Assembly: GCF_029888045.1 (NCBI RefSeq) | Contig: NZ_JARXRN010000028.1 | Location: 639,678 to 703,677, forward strand | Direction of reading: 5' to 3' | Source of the DNA: Luteimonas rhizosphaericola | GTDB lineage: Bacteria; Pseudomonadota; Gammaproteobacteria; Xanthomonadales; Xanthomonadaceae | DNA: 64,000 bases | Position numbers and translations under genes: made by a program | Shown here: piece after piece, positions 29,874-40,135 of the stretch | Layout of the letters: every line of letters starts with the position of its first letter | Position numbering within the stretch: the first letter of the stretch is position 1 | The notes under the pieces: generated by a model | Databases searched by the model: none | The model's input: only the letters and a program-made list of their open reading frames with translations | Told to the model about the DNA's origin: nothing

Positions 29874-30077
29874 GCCCGGCCTCCCCCTGTGATTGTCCGC
29901 GTGCGGGCACGACGGCGGAACGCGTCGATTCTAGGCGGTTTGCCGGCAGGCCGGTGCGCGGGCGGGATCGCGCGGCGGTCGACCGACCGACGTCTCCATC
30001 ATCGCGGCGTTGGCCACGGCCGCGGCAGCGGTACAGGGCGCGGTCGGATACGCGACCACGAACGAAGCGTCGCCGTG

Positions 30078-31988
30078 TCAGCCCGATGCGCTGCGCCGCG
30101 CGCGCTGGTCGCCGGCCTGCGGCCAGCGCCGCAGGATCGCTCCGCGGATGCCGTCCGCGTCCAGCCCCGCCTCGGCCAGCAGCGCCTCGCGGCTGGCGTG
30201 GTGCTGGAACGAATCGGGAAGCCCCAGCTGCAGCACCGGGTGCTGCACGCCCTCGGCCTGCAGCAGTTCCAGCACGCCCGAGCCGGCGCCCCCCATGACC
30301 ACGTTGTCCTCGAGGGTGACGAAACCTTCGTGGTCCTGCGCCAGTTCCAGCAGCAGGGCGCGGTCGAGCGGCTTGACGAAGCGCATGTTGACCACCGTCA
30401 GCCCGAGTGCTTCACCCACCTGCTCGGCCGCCGGCACCAGCGCGCCGAAGGCGAGTAGGGCCAGGCGAGCGCCGTGGCGGCGCACCTCGGCCTTGCCGAT
30501 CGGCAGCGTGTCCAGCGCTTCGCCGGCCGGGACGCCGGGGCCGCTGCCGCGGGGGTAGCGGACCGCGGCCGGGCCTTCGTGCCGGTAGCCGGTGCTCAGC
30601 ATCTGTCGGCACTCGCGCTCGTCCGCCGGCGCCATCACCACCAGGTTCGGGACGCAGCGCAGGTAGCTCAGGTCGAGGTTGCCGGCGTGGGTAGCACCAT
30701 CGGGGCCGACCACGCCGCCGCGGTCGATCGCGAACAGCACGTCGAGCTTCTGGATCGCCACGTCGTGCACCAGCTGGTCGTAGCCGCGCTGCAGGAAGGT
30801 CGAGTAGATCGCGACCACGGGCTTGGCGCCTTCGCAGGCCATGCCGGCCGCGAGCGTGACCGCGTGCTGCTCGGCGATGGCGACGTCGAAGTAGCGGTCC
30901 GGGTATTCCCTCGAGAACCGGACCAGCCCCGAGCCCTCGCGCATCGCCGGCGTGATGCCGAGCAGGGCGGGATCGCCGGCGGCCATGTCGCACAGCCAGT
31001 CGCCGAACACGTCGGTATAGGTCGGCTTCCTGGCGCCGGCCTTGGCTTCGAGGCCCTTGCTCGGATCGAACGGGGAGACGGCGTGGTAGCCGATCTGGTC
31101 GCCTTCGGCCAGCTCGTAGCCCTTGCCCTTGGTGGTGATCACGTGCAGCAGCTGCGGGCCCTTGAGCCCCTTGAGCGTCTTCAGTGCGCCGGCGAGCGCC
31201 TTCACGTCGTGGCCGTCGATCGGGCCGGTGTAGTGGAAGCCCATCTCCTCGAACAGGGTGGACGGCACGAACATGCCCTTCCAGTGTTCCTCCCAGCGGC
31301 GCACGAAGCGGGCCGGCCCGCTGCTGCGCTTGTCGCCGAGCAGCTTCTTGCCGCCTTCGCGCAGCGCGTTGAGGGTCTGGCTGCTGGTCATGCGGCCGAG
31401 CATCCGGGTCAGCCCGCCGACCGCCTCGCTGATCGACATCCGGTTGTCGTTGAGGATCACCAGCAGGTTCGGTTCGGGCTCCATGCCGCCGGCATGGTTG
31501 AGCGCCTCGTAGACCATGCCGGCGGTCATCGCGCCGTCGCCGATCACCGCCACCACCTTGCGCTCGCTGCCCGCGCGCGCGTTGGCGATCGCCATGCCCA
31601 GCGCGGCCGAGATCGAGGTGCTGGAATGGCCGACGCCGAAGGTGTCGTACTCGCTCTCCTCGCGCTTGGGAAACGGCGCCACGCCACCTTCCTGCTTGAC
31701 GGTGTGGATGGCGTCGCGGCGGCCGGTGAGGATCTTGTGCGGGTAGGTCTGGTGGCCGACGTCCCAGACGATGCGGTCCTCGGGCGTGTCGTAGATCCAG
31801 TGCAGGACGGTGGTCAGTTCGACCACGCCGAGCCCGGCGCCGAAATGACCGCCGGACCGGCCCACGGACTCGATGAGATAGCCGCGCAGTTCTTCGGCGA
31901 TGGCGGGGAGTTCGGCCTCGTCGAACCGGCGCAGGTCGGCCGGGCTGTCGATGCGGGCGAGGCGCGGATAGCGCGTGGAATCGATCAT
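30078..31988 (-). CDS. dxs: 1-deoxy-D-xylulose-5-phosphate synthase
   Basis: First enzyme of the MEP isoprenoid pathway; condenses pyruvate and glyceraldehyde 3-phosphate using thiamine diphosphate. Length 636 residues. Motifs: [44 protein letters not shown] near the N-terminus, the thiamine-diphosphate motif [18 protein letters not shown] (150-167) ending with NDN (180-182), and the transketolase-like C half ([46 protein letters not shown]). No TPP riboswitch was seen in the 48 bp between its start and the next gene. Confidence 0.98.
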   Translation of the reverse strand: MIDSTRYPRLARIDSPADLRRFDEAELPAIAEELRGYLIESVGRSGGHFGAGLGVVELTTVLHWIYDTPEDRIVWDVGHQTYPHKILTGRRDAIHTVKQEGGVAPFPKREESEYDTFGVGHSSTSISAALGMAIANARAGSERKVVAVIGDGAMTAGMVYEALNHAGGMEPEPNLLVILNDNRMSISEAVGGLTRMLGRMTSSQTLNALREGGKKLLGDKRSSGPARFVRRWEEHWKGMFVPSTLFEEMGFHYTGPIDGHDVKALAGALKTLKGLKGPQLLHVITTKGKGYELAEGDQIGYHAVSPFDPSKGLEAKAGARKPTYTDVFGDWLCDMAAGDPALLGITPAMREGSGLVRFSREYPDRYFDVAIAEQHAVTLAAGMACEGAKPVVAIYSTFLQRGYDQLVHDVAIQKLDVLFAIDRGGVVGPDGATHAGNLDLSYLRCVPNLVVMAPADERECRQMLSTGYRHEGPAAVRYPRGSGPGVPAGEALDTLPIGKAEVRRHGARLALLAFGALVPAAEQVGEALGLTVVNMRFVKPLDRALLLELAQDHEGFVTLEDNVVMGGAGSGVLELLQAEGVQHPVLQLGLPDSFQHHASREALLAEAGLDADGIRGAILRRWPQAGDQRARRSASG

Positions 31989-32037
31989 CCGCGCATTGTA
32001 GATCCTGGGCCCGCGCGGCGCCGTGCAGGACGGCCGT

Positions 32038-33159
32038 TCAGCGTCCCCGCAGGCGACCCAGCAGGCCGCCGCTGCGGGCCGGGGTGGCGGGTTCGGGGGG
32101 CTGCTCCGGCACCGCTTCGGCCACGCCCGTGGCCAGGTTGGCGTTCACGAAGTCGATGATGTCGTCCAGCGCGATGCCGCTGGCGGTGGCGACGTCCGCC
32201 AGCTTCGCCGGACCCTTCATCATCGCCGTGGCGATGCGGAAGTGGCGCGGGAACTCGCGCTCGGTCTGCGGCCAGCGGTTGAGCTGATAGCGCGCCTCGG
32301 GATCGTGGCCGGGCAGCAGCGTGCCCTTACCGCTGAGCAGGGCGCCGAGCCAGATCAGGCGGGCGAGCGGCTGCGGCGCGCCGGCGCCGGCCGATTCCTG
32401 GGCCCAGGTGGCGTCGTCGACCGGTTCCAGGTCCTCGCGCGCGACTTCGCCCTCGAAGTATTGCGCGAGCGGCTTGAGGGCGGTGGGCCCGTGGTAGGCC
32501 GGGGTGTCGGCGTCGATCAGCAGCGTCGGACCGCTGGGCCGGCGATAGCGCAGGCGGCCGCGCAGCGCGCCGCTGGTGAGCCAGCCGAGCAGGGTGGTCG
32601 GGGCCGCGGGTGCCACCGGTGCCGGGGGCACGGCGACGTCGGGGCCGGGCGCGGGCGGAGGAGCCGCCGCGGCCTGGGGCTCGGGTGTCTGGGGTGACGC
32701 AGGCACGGACGCTGCCACGTCCGCGGTGGGCGCGGCCGGTGGCACCTGCGGCGCAGGCGCGACGACCTCCGGTGCCGGTGCCGCCGGCGTCTGCGCCGGG
32801 GTCGCGGTCGCGATCCCCGGGGCGGCGTCCGCAGTCCGGGACGGCGCCGCCGTGGCGTCGCCATCGATCTCGCGCAGCAGGTCGGCCAGCGCGTCCGCGC
32901 TGAAGGGCCGGCCGAGGCGGAAGTCCGTCTGCGTGCGGAGCGCCGAGGTCAGCCCGATCACGCGCTTGCCCGACGCATGCAGGCGCAGCCAGCTCATCGG
33001 CCCGTACATGCTGTCCATGTCGACCACGATGTGGTCGGCCTGGGTCTCGGGAAGAAGCTCCCAGCGTCCCGCGAGTCGTTCGTTGGCTTCCAGGAAGGCC
33101 GCCTTGAGCGCGGCTTCGGTGGCCGGATCCATCCCGGCCAGGCCGATGGTCTGGGACAT
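32038..33159 (-). CDS. Uncharacterised protein with degenerate receiver-like N-terminus
   Basis: Protein of 373 residues with no family I can name. The first 100 residues follow the pattern of a response-regulator receiver domain: [14 protein letters not shown] with an Asp at the phosphoacceptor strand, VIGLTSA at the switch Thr, and [18 protein letters not shown] in place of the KPF motif. The conserved Lys is replaced by Arg and the early acidic pair is absent. A Pro/Ala-rich linker (about 105-195) joins it to a C-terminal domain ([35 protein letters not shown]...[24 protein letters not shown]) that ends with a helical, winged-helix-like stretch. It lies between dxs and the HNH array, same strand as both. 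Confidence 0.7.
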   Translation of the reverse strand: MSQTIGLAGMDPATEAALKAAFLEANERLAGRWELLPETQADHIVVDMDSMYGPMSWLRLHASGKRVIGLTSALRTQTDFRLGRPFSADALADLLREIDGDATAAPSRTADAAPGIATATPAQTPAAPAPEVVAPAPQVPPAAPTADVAASVPASPQTPEPQAAAAPPPAPGPDVAVPPAPVAPAAPTTLLGWLTSGALRGRLRYRRPSGPTLLIDADTPAYHGPTALKPLAQYFEGEVAREDLEPVDDATWAQESAGAGAPQPLARLIWLGALLSGKGTLLPGHDPEARYQLNRWPQTEREFPRHFRIATAMMKGPAKLADVATASGIALDDIIDFVNANLATGVAEAVPEQPPEPATPARSGGLLGRLRGR

Positions 33160-33223
33160 TGCGCGGGTTCGCTGGGAAAGGTGGGGCGAGTGTAAACCAG
33201 CGGCCCCTCATCTTCGTCCGGGT

Positions 33224-33765
33224 TCAGGCCGCGAACGCGGACGGCGCTGGGCAGGTGCGGGCGCAGGACGGCCATCCGGTCGGCGAGGGTGAGAGGCGGC
33301 GCCTGCGTGCGCCGCCAGGCGCATGCGCCGCATCGAACGCCATCCCGCGCAGCGGGAGGGCCGGGCCTCCTCGCGCAGCGTCAGGCGATGGAACGCGGAC
33401 TGCGCTTGGGCAGGTGCGAGCGCAGGAAGGCCATCTGGTCGGCGAGGGTGAGAGGCGGCGGCTGCGTGCGCCGGCAGGCGCATGCGCCGGATCGAACGCC
33501 GTTGCGCTCGCGCGCAACGGCCGGCCATCCTCGCGCAGCGTCAGGCGATCGAACGCGGACTGCGCTTGGGCAGGTGCGAGCGCAAGAAAGCCATCTGGTC
33601 AGCGAGGGTGAGAGGCGGCGCTTGCGGGCGCCGGCAGGCGCATGCGCCGCATCGAACGCCATCCCGCGCAGCGGGAGGGCCGCGCATCCTTGCTCAGCGT
33701 CAGGCGATCGAACGCGGACTGCGCTTGGGCAGGTGCGAGCGCAGGAACGCCATCTGGTCGGCGAG
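33224..33765 (-). repeat. Tandem array of about 159-bp units derived from the HNH nuclease gene tail
   Basis: Four direct repeats: the gene's own tail (33700-33765) and orphan units R3 (33541-33699), R2 (33381-33540) and R1 (33224-33380). Each unit holds a 64-66 bp copy of the last 22 HNH codons including the stop, then about 93 bp of GC-rich sequence with the palindrome GGCGCATGCGCC and a second hairpin. R3 and R2 tails differ from the gene at three and two bases, all synonymous; R1 has missense changes and small deletions. The second hairpin is TCCCGC-GCA-GCGGGA in R1 and R3, but an unrelated perfect stem GCCGTTGCGC/GCGCAACGGC in R2 (33498-33521). The array fills most of the gene-free 33160-33699. 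Confidence 0.85.
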
Positions 33766-34386
33766 GATGTTTCGGTTGCTCAGGATCAGGTGCTCGATCC
33801 AGCTCGGCCGGTAGGGGATGGCGAGCAGCGGCATCGACGCCTGCTGCGGCGTGCGGCCGCCCTTGCGCGAATTGCAGTGGAAGCAGGCGCAGACCACGTT
33901 CTCCCACGTGTCGCGCCCGCCGCGCGAGAGCGGCACCACGTGGTCGCGGGTGAGCAGCTGGCGGCTGAAGTGCTTGCCGCAGTACATGCACAGCGACTGG
34001 TCGCGCGCGAACAGCGCGGCGTTGGTGAGCGCGGGCGTGGGGTCGAGCGCCTGCGGTCGCACGTGTCCGCGCGCGGCGATGATCGGGTGCAGGTCGAGCA
34101 GGCTGCGTTCGCCGGTGTGGCGGCAGGTACCGCCGCGAATGCGCAAGCACGGATCGCCGAGGGTCCAGGCAACGGCTTCGCGCGCATACAGGCAGGCCGC
34201 ATCCTGCCAGCTGATCCAGTTCAGGGCGCGGCCGTGGGCATCGAGCGAGAGCAGGCGGACCGCATCCAGGCGCAGCACCGGCGCGGGCAGGGAATCCTCG
34301 GCGGAGCCGGGGCCGTCCGGAATCCGCGGGACTCCGGCGGGGTTCACGCGTCGCAGCGCTCTGTCAGGCCCCATCGCGGCGAGCAT
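33700..34386 (-). CDS. HNH endonuclease family protein
   Basis: Protein of 228 residues with a C-terminal HNH zinc-type nuclease domain: CMYCGKHFSRQLLTRDHVVPLSRGGRDTWENVVCACFHCNSRKGGRT has two CxxC pairs and the His-Asn-His catalytic arrangement. The N-terminal half (LPAPVLRLDAVRLLSLDAHGRALNWISWQDAACLYAREAVAWT) is typical of stand-alone HNH proteins common in Proteobacteria; their biological role is not established. The start at 34386 is the first ATG; 34374 is an alternative. Its last 22 codons are the parent sequence of the tandem array downstream. Confidence 0.86.
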   Translation of the reverse strand: MLAAMGPDRALRRVNPAGVPRIPDGPGSAEDSLPAPVLRLDAVRLLSLDAHGRALNWISWQDAACLYAREAVAWTLGDPCLRIRGGTCRHTGERSLLDLHPIIAARGHVRPQALDPTPALTNAALFARDQSLCMYCGKHFSRQLLTRDHVVPLSRGGRDTWENVVCACFHCNSRKGGRTPQQASMPLLAIPYRPSWIEHLILSNRNILADQMAFLRSHLPKRSPRSIA

Positions 34387-34500
34387 ACGCCGATTCGATG
34401 ACGCCTGCGCGACCGGAAGCCGTTCCGTTCGAGCGCCGGGGTGGAGCCGGCGAACCGGCCCCGTCGCCGTTGCCGCTCAGTCGTGGGCGGCGCTCGCGCC

Positions 34501-36291
34501 TCAGGCGTCGAACGCGGCCTCGTCCAGCGCCAGCAGCGGGGCCGGACCGCTGTCGATCGCGGCCTTGTGCGCGAGCGTGCGCGGGAGGATCCGGGCGAAA
34601 TAGAAGCGCGCGGTCTCGCGCTTGGCCTCCTTGAACGCCTGCGGCTGCGACGAGGCGTCGGCCGCCGCGACGCTGCGCGCCCACCAGTACGCCAGCGCGA
34701 CGTAGCCCGAATAGAACAGGTAGTCGTACGCCGCCGCGCCGATCTCCTCCGGGTCGCCCATCGCGCGCTTGGCGATCGCCATCGTCAGCGCCTGCCATTC
34801 GGCCGCCTTCTCCCGCAGCGGCCCGACGAACTCCGACAGCGCCGAATCGTCGGCGTGCGCCTTGCAGAACGCCTCCACCAGGCCCAGGAAGACCTTCAGC
34901 CCGGCGCCCTGCAGCTGCATCGTCTTGCGGCCCATCAGGTCCAGCGCCTGGATGCCCGTGGTGCCCTCGTACAGCGTGGTGATGCGGGCGTCGCGCGCCA
35001 GCTGTTCCATGCCGTGCTCGGCGATGTAGCCGTGGCCGCCGAAACACTGCAGCGCGTGGTAGGTGCACTCCACCCCCCATTCGGTCAGGCAGGCCTTGAC
35101 GATCGGGGTGAGGAAGCCGAGCAGATCGTCAGCCTGCCTGCGTTCGGCCTCGTCGGCGCCGTGCGCGGCGATGTCGACCTGCAGGCCGGCGTGGTAGGAG
35201 AGCGCGCGGCCGCCCTCGACCAGCGCCTTGCAGGTCAGCAGCATGCGCCGCACGTCGGGCTGGACGATGATCGGGTCGGCGGGCTTGTCCGGAAACTTCG
35301 CGCCCGACAGCGCCCTCGACTGCAGGCGTTCGCGCGCGTAGTGCAGCGCGTTCTGGTACGCGCGTTCGGACAGCCCCAGGCCCTGCATGCCCACGCCCAG
35401 GCGCGCGGTGTTCATCATGGTGAACATCGCCGCCAGGCCCTTGTGCGGCTGGCCGACGAGCCAGCCCTGCGCGCCGTCGAAGTTCATCACGCAGGTGGCC
35501 GAGCCGTGGATGCCCATCTTGTGCTCGACCGCCCCGCAGCGCAGCGCATTGCGTTCCCCCATCGCGCCGTCGCGGCCGACCTTGAACTTCGGCACCACGA
35601 ACAGCGAGATGCCCTTGCTGCCGGCCGGCGCGTCGGGCAGGCGCGCGAGCACCAGGTGGACGATGTTCGGCGTGAGGTCGTGCTCGCCGGCGGTGATGAA
35701 GATCTTGGTGCCGGTGATGGCGTGGCTGCCGTCGGCGCCGGGTTCGGCACGTGTCCGCAGCAGGCCAAGGTCGGTGCCGCAGTGCGGCTCGGTCAGGCAC
35801 ATGGTCCCGGTCCATTCGCCGGAGACCAGCCGGGTGAGGAACACGTCGCGCTGCCACTGTTCGCCGTGGTGGAGCAGGGCGCTGGCCGCGCCGTGCGAGA
35901 GCAGCGGGAAGTTGCCCCATGCGAGGTTGGCCGCGTCGATCATTTCCTCCAGCGGCATGCCCAGCACGTGCGGCAGCCCCATGCCGCCGTACTCCGCGGG
36001 CGCGGCCAGCCCGCCCCAGCCGCCCTGGGCGAACTGGGTATAGGCGTCGCGGAAGCCCGGCGCGGTGGTCACGCTGCCGTCGGCCTGGTCGAAGCGCACG
36101 CCGTGCTCGTCGCCGACACGGTTGAGCGGCGCCAGCACCGTGCCGCAGAAGCGCGCGGATTCCTCCAGGACGGCGTCGATGGTGTCGCGGCCGGCATCGT
36201 CGAAACCGAGGCGGCCGACGCTGGACTCGATGTCCAGCACGTCGAACAGCGTGAAGCGGATATCGCGCAGCGGGGCGGAGTAACGGCTCAT
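34501..36291 (-). CDS. Acyl-CoA dehydrogenase
   Basis: FAD enzyme of 596 residues that introduces the alpha-beta double bond in acyl-CoA. The domain order is normal: N-terminal helices, FAD contact MCLTEPHCGTDLG (164-176), a middle beta domain (KIFITAGEHDL, HKMGIHGSATCVMNFDGA), then the C-terminal helical domain with CFGGHGYIAEHGMEQ (416-430) and the catalytic Glu442 in TLYEGTTGIQALDLMGRK. The long C-terminal extension matches the large FadE/DmdC-like subgroup (about 590-600 residues) rather than 380-residue short-chain enzymes. It is probably used in beta-oxidation; substrate length cannot be predicted. It follows the LEA-type lipoprotein gene by 34 bp. Confidence 0.93.
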   Translation of the reverse strand: MSRYSAPLRDIRFTLFDVLDIESSVGRLGFDDAGRDTIDAVLEESARFCGTVLAPLNRVGDEHGVRFDQADGSVTTAPGFRDAYTQFAQGGWGGLAAPAEYGGMGLPHVLGMPLEEMIDAANLAWGNFPLLSHGAASALLHHGEQWQRDVFLTRLVSGEWTGTMCLTEPHCGTDLGLLRTRAEPGADGSHAITGTKIFITAGEHDLTPNIVHLVLARLPDAPAGSKGISLFVVPKFKVGRDGAMGERNALRCGAVEHKMGIHGSATCVMNFDGAQGWLVGQPHKGLAAMFTMMNTARLGVGMQGLGLSERAYQNALHYARERLQSRALSGAKFPDKPADPIIVQPDVRRMLLTCKALVEGGRALSYHAGLQVDIAAHGADEAERRQADDLLGFLTPIVKACLTEWGVECTYHALQCFGGHGYIAEHGMEQLARDARITTLYEGTTGIQALDLMGRKTMQLQGAGLKVFLGLVEAFCKAHADDSALSEFVGPLREKAAEWQALTMAIAKRAMGDPEEIGAAAYDYLFYSGYVALAYWWARSVAAADASSQPQAFKEAKRETARFYFARILPRTLAHKAAIDSGPAPLLALDEAAFDA

Positions 36292-36325
36292 GGGCGTTCG
36301 CCGGCAGGAAGCGGAGGGGGCGGGG

Positions 36326-36817
36326 TCAACGCAGCACGCCGGGCAGGCCCGGCACCGGGCTCAGGCGGCTGTCGCGCTCGATCTCGTAGTCGCGCACCTT
36401 GCCGCGGTCGGCCGGCGCGGCGTCGATGGTGCCCTCGATGCGGTAGCCGATGCCGCCGCCGTCCGCCAGGCGTCCCGCCAGCAGCAGGCGCGCGTTCGCC
36501 GACGGATCGAAGGCCACGGTCACCACGTCCGCCGATTCCGGTCCGATCGTCAGGCCGGGCTCGGCCACCAGCGTGCCGGCGGCGTCCTCGCCGACCTGCA
36601 GCGCCAGCGACACGCGCTCGAAGCGCATCGGAATGCTGCTGTAGTTCTGCAGGCGCAGTTCGATCGACCAACGCCCGTCGGCCTGCACGGTCAACTGCTG
36701 CAGGCTGGCCGCGGGTTCGGAGATCCGCCGCGGAATCCCGCCGGTGGAGCAGCCGGCCAGGAAGGCCAGCAGCACGATCGCCGGCAGGACCGCCGGCATG
36801 CGCCATGCACGCTTCAT
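36326..36817 (-). CDS. LEA type 2-like lipoprotein
   Basis: Small predicted lipoprotein of 163 residues: signal peptide with lipobox LAGC (Cys23), then one beta-sandwich-type domain (ASLQQLTVQADGRWSIELRLQNYSSIPMRFERVSLALQVGEDAAG, then PESADVVTVAFDPSANARLLLAGRL) like the LEA_2/WHy fold. The role is unknown; LEA_2 proteins are associated with stress tolerance in other organisms. The ATG at 36817 was preferred over in-frame upstream Met codons because it begins a clean signal peptide. It lies directly upstream of the acyl-CoA dehydrogenase gene. Confidence 0.75.
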   Translation of the reverse strand: MKRAWRMPAVLPAIVLLAFLAGCSTGGIPRRISEPAASLQQLTVQADGRWSIELRLQNYSSIPMRFERVSLALQVGEDAAGTLVAEPGLTIGPESADVVTVAFDPSANARLLLAGRLADGGGIGYRIEGTIDAAPADRGKVRDYEIERDSRLSPVPGLPGVLR

Positions 36818-36969
36818 CAGAACTCCACGCATCGCCCAGGACCGCCGCAGAATACTACGACGTACGGTGGCGTCGGCCGTGCGCCCGGCGGGACCCACTG
36901 CGTCGATCCGGAGCCGTACAGGCCGACGCTCCTGTCCGGTGCATCCGCTCCCGCACTACGGCCATCGGC

Positions 36970-36998
36970 TTGCCGCGCATCGCGCGCATCCGTATCAT
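36970..36998 (+). promoter_or_regulatory. Promoter of tRNA-Phe
   Basis: TTGCCG (36970-36975) and TATCAT (36993-36998) are separated by 17 bp and lie 34 bp before the tRNA. Confidence 0.55.
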
Positions 36999-37032
36999 GG
37001 CGGGCTCGCACGGCCCCGCGCCGCTGCGTACT

Positions 37033-37108
37033 GGCCGGGTAGCTCAGTTGGTAGAGCAGGGGATTGAAAATCCCCGTGTCGGGGGTTCGATTCCCTCCCC
37101 GGCCACCA
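37033..37108 (+). tRNA. tRNA-Phe (GAA)
   Basis: Acceptor GGCCGGG pairs with CCCGGCC; D-arm TAGCTCAGTTGGTAGAGC; anticodon loop ATTGAAAAT with GAA; T-arm GGGTTCGATTCCC; encoded CCA at 37106-37108. Length 76 nt. Confidence 0.97.
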
Positions 37109-37275
37109 CGTCGCAGTTCCTGCGCTCGTGGAGGCAGGCCGCGGTGTCCGCGTCCGCCGTGTCCACGCTGCACCACCGCCTGCCGTCGTTGCGCAGGCTG
37201 GGCCTCCGTGCACCGCCGGTCCTCGCGGCACAGTGGCCGCCCGACCAAAGTCCCAGCCGGGGCCCGAAGCGCCTA

Positions 37276-37284
37276 TGCGATAAT
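37276..37284 (+). promoter_or_regulatory. Extended -10 promoter candidate for gltA
   Basis: TGC followed by GATAAT (37279-37284) is an extended -10 without an obvious -35, 80 bp before the gltA start. The rest of 37109-37363 shows no gene. Confidence 0.45.
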
Positions 37285-37363
37285 TGCTGCGTTGCGGCAG
37301 CCTTCCATGCCGCCTGCGCCGGGCCTGCGGGCCCGTCCGTACGCCCGAAACGAGGAGTCCTCC

Positions 37364-38647
<1,284 letters not shown>

Positions 38648-38659
38648 GCGTGCGCTCGA

Positions 38660-38685
38660 GCGGCGAACCGGGAGCGGGTCGCCGC
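38660..38685. terminator. Hairpin between convergent gltA and the first secreted-protein gene
   Basis: GCGGCGA (38660-38666) pairs with TCGCCGC (38679-38685) across a 12-nt loop. No T-run follows on either side. Confidence 0.3.
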
Positions 38686-38706
38686 CGAATTCACGTCTGG
38701 TAGGAC

Positions 38707-39243
38707 TCAGTTCCCGATGTCGACGGTGTAATCCGAGCGCACGGCGGTGATCTCCATGCCGGGCGGCAGCGTGCAGGTGAAATTCGGGTTCCGGAACATG
38801 ACCCCCGCTTCCGCCGACGTCCATTCGAACTCGTGGCTGGTGCCCGGCGCCAGGGTCGCTGCACGCGGATAAGCCGCCTGCAAAGAGATTCCGCCGTAGT
38901 GATAGCCGGGCCGCGCAGTGCAGTTGACGCCCTGTGAACCGGCGGCGCCATTGCGGACGACGACGCTGATCGTAACCGCACCGCCATTGGCCGAGTTCTC
39001 GTTCCAGGTGCCATTCATCGAACACACGACATAGAACGTAGCGTTGCCGGCATTCCGGATGCCGGTCGCCGAGTAGCGGGCCTGGGTAGTGGAGAAAAAC
39101 GGCTGGCATGCCCCTGCCGGCGATGTGACGGTGTTGCGGATCGAGGTCGCGGCGGACACGTCGGTCGCCGAAGCGAGCCAGGCGCCTGTGGCGACGAAGA
39201 CGACGAAGGCGGCGAAGCGACTATTCGCGAGCGATGTGTGCAT
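38707..39243 (-). CDS. Secreted protein, paralogue 1
   Basis: Protein of 178 residues with a signal peptide (MHTSLANSRFAAFVVFVATGAWLASATDVSA). The mature part holds CQPFFSTTQARYSATGIRNAGNATFYVVCSMNG, a mid-region VNCTARPGYHYGG and the ending NPNFTCTLPPGMEITAVRSDYTVDIGN. Four cysteines suggest two disulfides. It shares most of these landmarks with the neighbouring gene product, so the two arose by duplication. I do not recognise a named family. The start at 39243 has AGGAG 7 bp upstream. Confidence 0.75.
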   Translation of the reverse strand: MHTSLANSRFAAFVVFVATGAWLASATDVSAATSIRNTVTSPAGACQPFFSTTQARYSATGIRNAGNATFYVVCSMNGTWNENSANGGAVTISVVVRNGAAGSQGVNCTARPGYHYGGISLQAAYPRAATLAPGTSHEFEWTSAEAGVMFRNPNFTCTLPPGMEITAVRSDYTVDIGN

Positions 39244-39284
39244 CTGCAACTCCTGTTCGTGATACATGTTTAGTCATCCTGCGA

Positions 39285-39315
39285 CGCGCGGGCGGGACAG
39301 GATCCCGCCCGCGCG
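39285..39315. terminator. Perfect 13-bp hairpin between the secreted-protein paralogues
   Basis: CGCGCGGGCGGGA (39285-39297), loop CAGGA, TCCCGCCCGCGCG (39303-39315). It lies after the paralogue 2 stop on the minus strand and before paralogue 1, without a T-run. It may reduce read-through or stabilise the upstream transcript's 3' end. A smaller hairpin with GGCCT/AGGCC arms follows at about 39330-39345. Confidence 0.45.
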
Positions 39316-39356
39316 GCGGAGTTCCACGGCCTCCGCAAGGCCGCGGATCGCATGAA

Positions 39357-39890
39357 TCAGTTGCCCACGTTCTCGTACATGTACAGGTTCAGGTGGGTGA
39401 TCTCGACGCCGGCTGGGACCGTGCAGGTGAAGTTTGGGTTGGCGATGTAGAGTTCGGGGCTTTCAGGCCACATCGAACTCCGATACCACTCGAACCAGTG
39501 CTGGGCTCCGGCGGGGATCGTGTACGACTGCGGGAAGCTCCCCTGCGAGGTTGACGAGCCTTCGACATAGCCGGGGCGGAGCGTGCAGGAGACCTTGACG
39601 GGCGCGTCGGTGAGGTTGCGCGCGACGATATCGACTTTGCGGCTGCCGCTGTCGTGGTCGCCACCCCAGCCCGCCTGTGCGCTGCACGAGGCGTAGAACT
39701 GGGACGTGCCGGCATTGCGCATGCCCGTGGCGGAGTAGCGCGCCTGGGTGGTCGAGAAGAACGGCACGCAGGCGGAGGATGCGCCGACGGTGAGCTCTCG
39801 CTCGACGTATTGCTGCGCGTACGCCGCGGGCGCTGAGGCGGCGAGCAGGGCGACCACGAGACCGCGGCGAACGAGGTTCTGGTTCAGCAT
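39357..39890 (-). CDS. Secreted protein, paralogue 2
   Basis: Protein of 177 residues with a signal peptide ending near residue 25 (MLNQNLVRRGLVVALLAASAPAAYAQ). The mature part has ACVPFFSTTQARYSATGMRNAGTSQFYASCS, VSCTLRPGYVEGSS, HWFEWYRSSMWPE and IANPNFTCTVPAGVEITHLNLYMYENVGN. Every cysteine matches paralogue 1 in position. The regular spacing and export signal suggest a small disulfide-bonded beta protein; the function is unknown. AGGA lies 7 bp upstream of the ATG at 39890. The 245 bp upstream (39891-40135) show only GC-rich inverted repeats and no gene. Confidence 0.76.
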   Translation of the reverse strand: MLNQNLVRRGLVVALLAASAPAAYAQQYVERELTVGASSACVPFFSTTQARYSATGMRNAGTSQFYASCSAQAGWGGDHDSGSRKVDIVARNLTDAPVKVSCTLRPGYVEGSSTSQGSFPQSYTIPAGAQHWFEWYRSSMWPESPELYIANPNFTCTVPAGVEITHLNLYMYENVGN

Positions 39891-40135
39891 CTTGGATCCT
39901 TGAAGGTGGACGACGGTGGGTGCAGTTGGCGCGGGGGAGACAGCTCTCCAACGCAGGGACCGACGGCGCCCGGCCAAGTCCGGGCCTAATGGACAGGCAG
40001 CCGCCAACGTGCGGGGTAGTGGAGCTGACCCCGGCGTCGGTCCCCTTGCAGTAGGCGCGTGCGGGACGCGGGGCACCCCGCCTTGCGGGCTGCCCGCATG
40101 GCGCATCCGAGACTGCCGCGCGTGGGCCGACGACC

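Noticed and set aside
31989..32037. Thiamine riboswitch before dxs
   Set aside because: The gap is only 48 bp and lacks any TPP aptamer signature.
33381..33662. 93-codon frame spanning array units R3 and R2 as a standalone gene
   Set aside because: It ends with the conserved tail, but its upstream part lies in GC-rich hairpin sequence with no family resemblance or good ribosome-binding site; reported only as part of the array.
33224..33765. CRISPR array
   Set aside because: The repeats are about 159 bp long, contain most of the unit, carry coding sequence and have no spacers or cas genes nearby.
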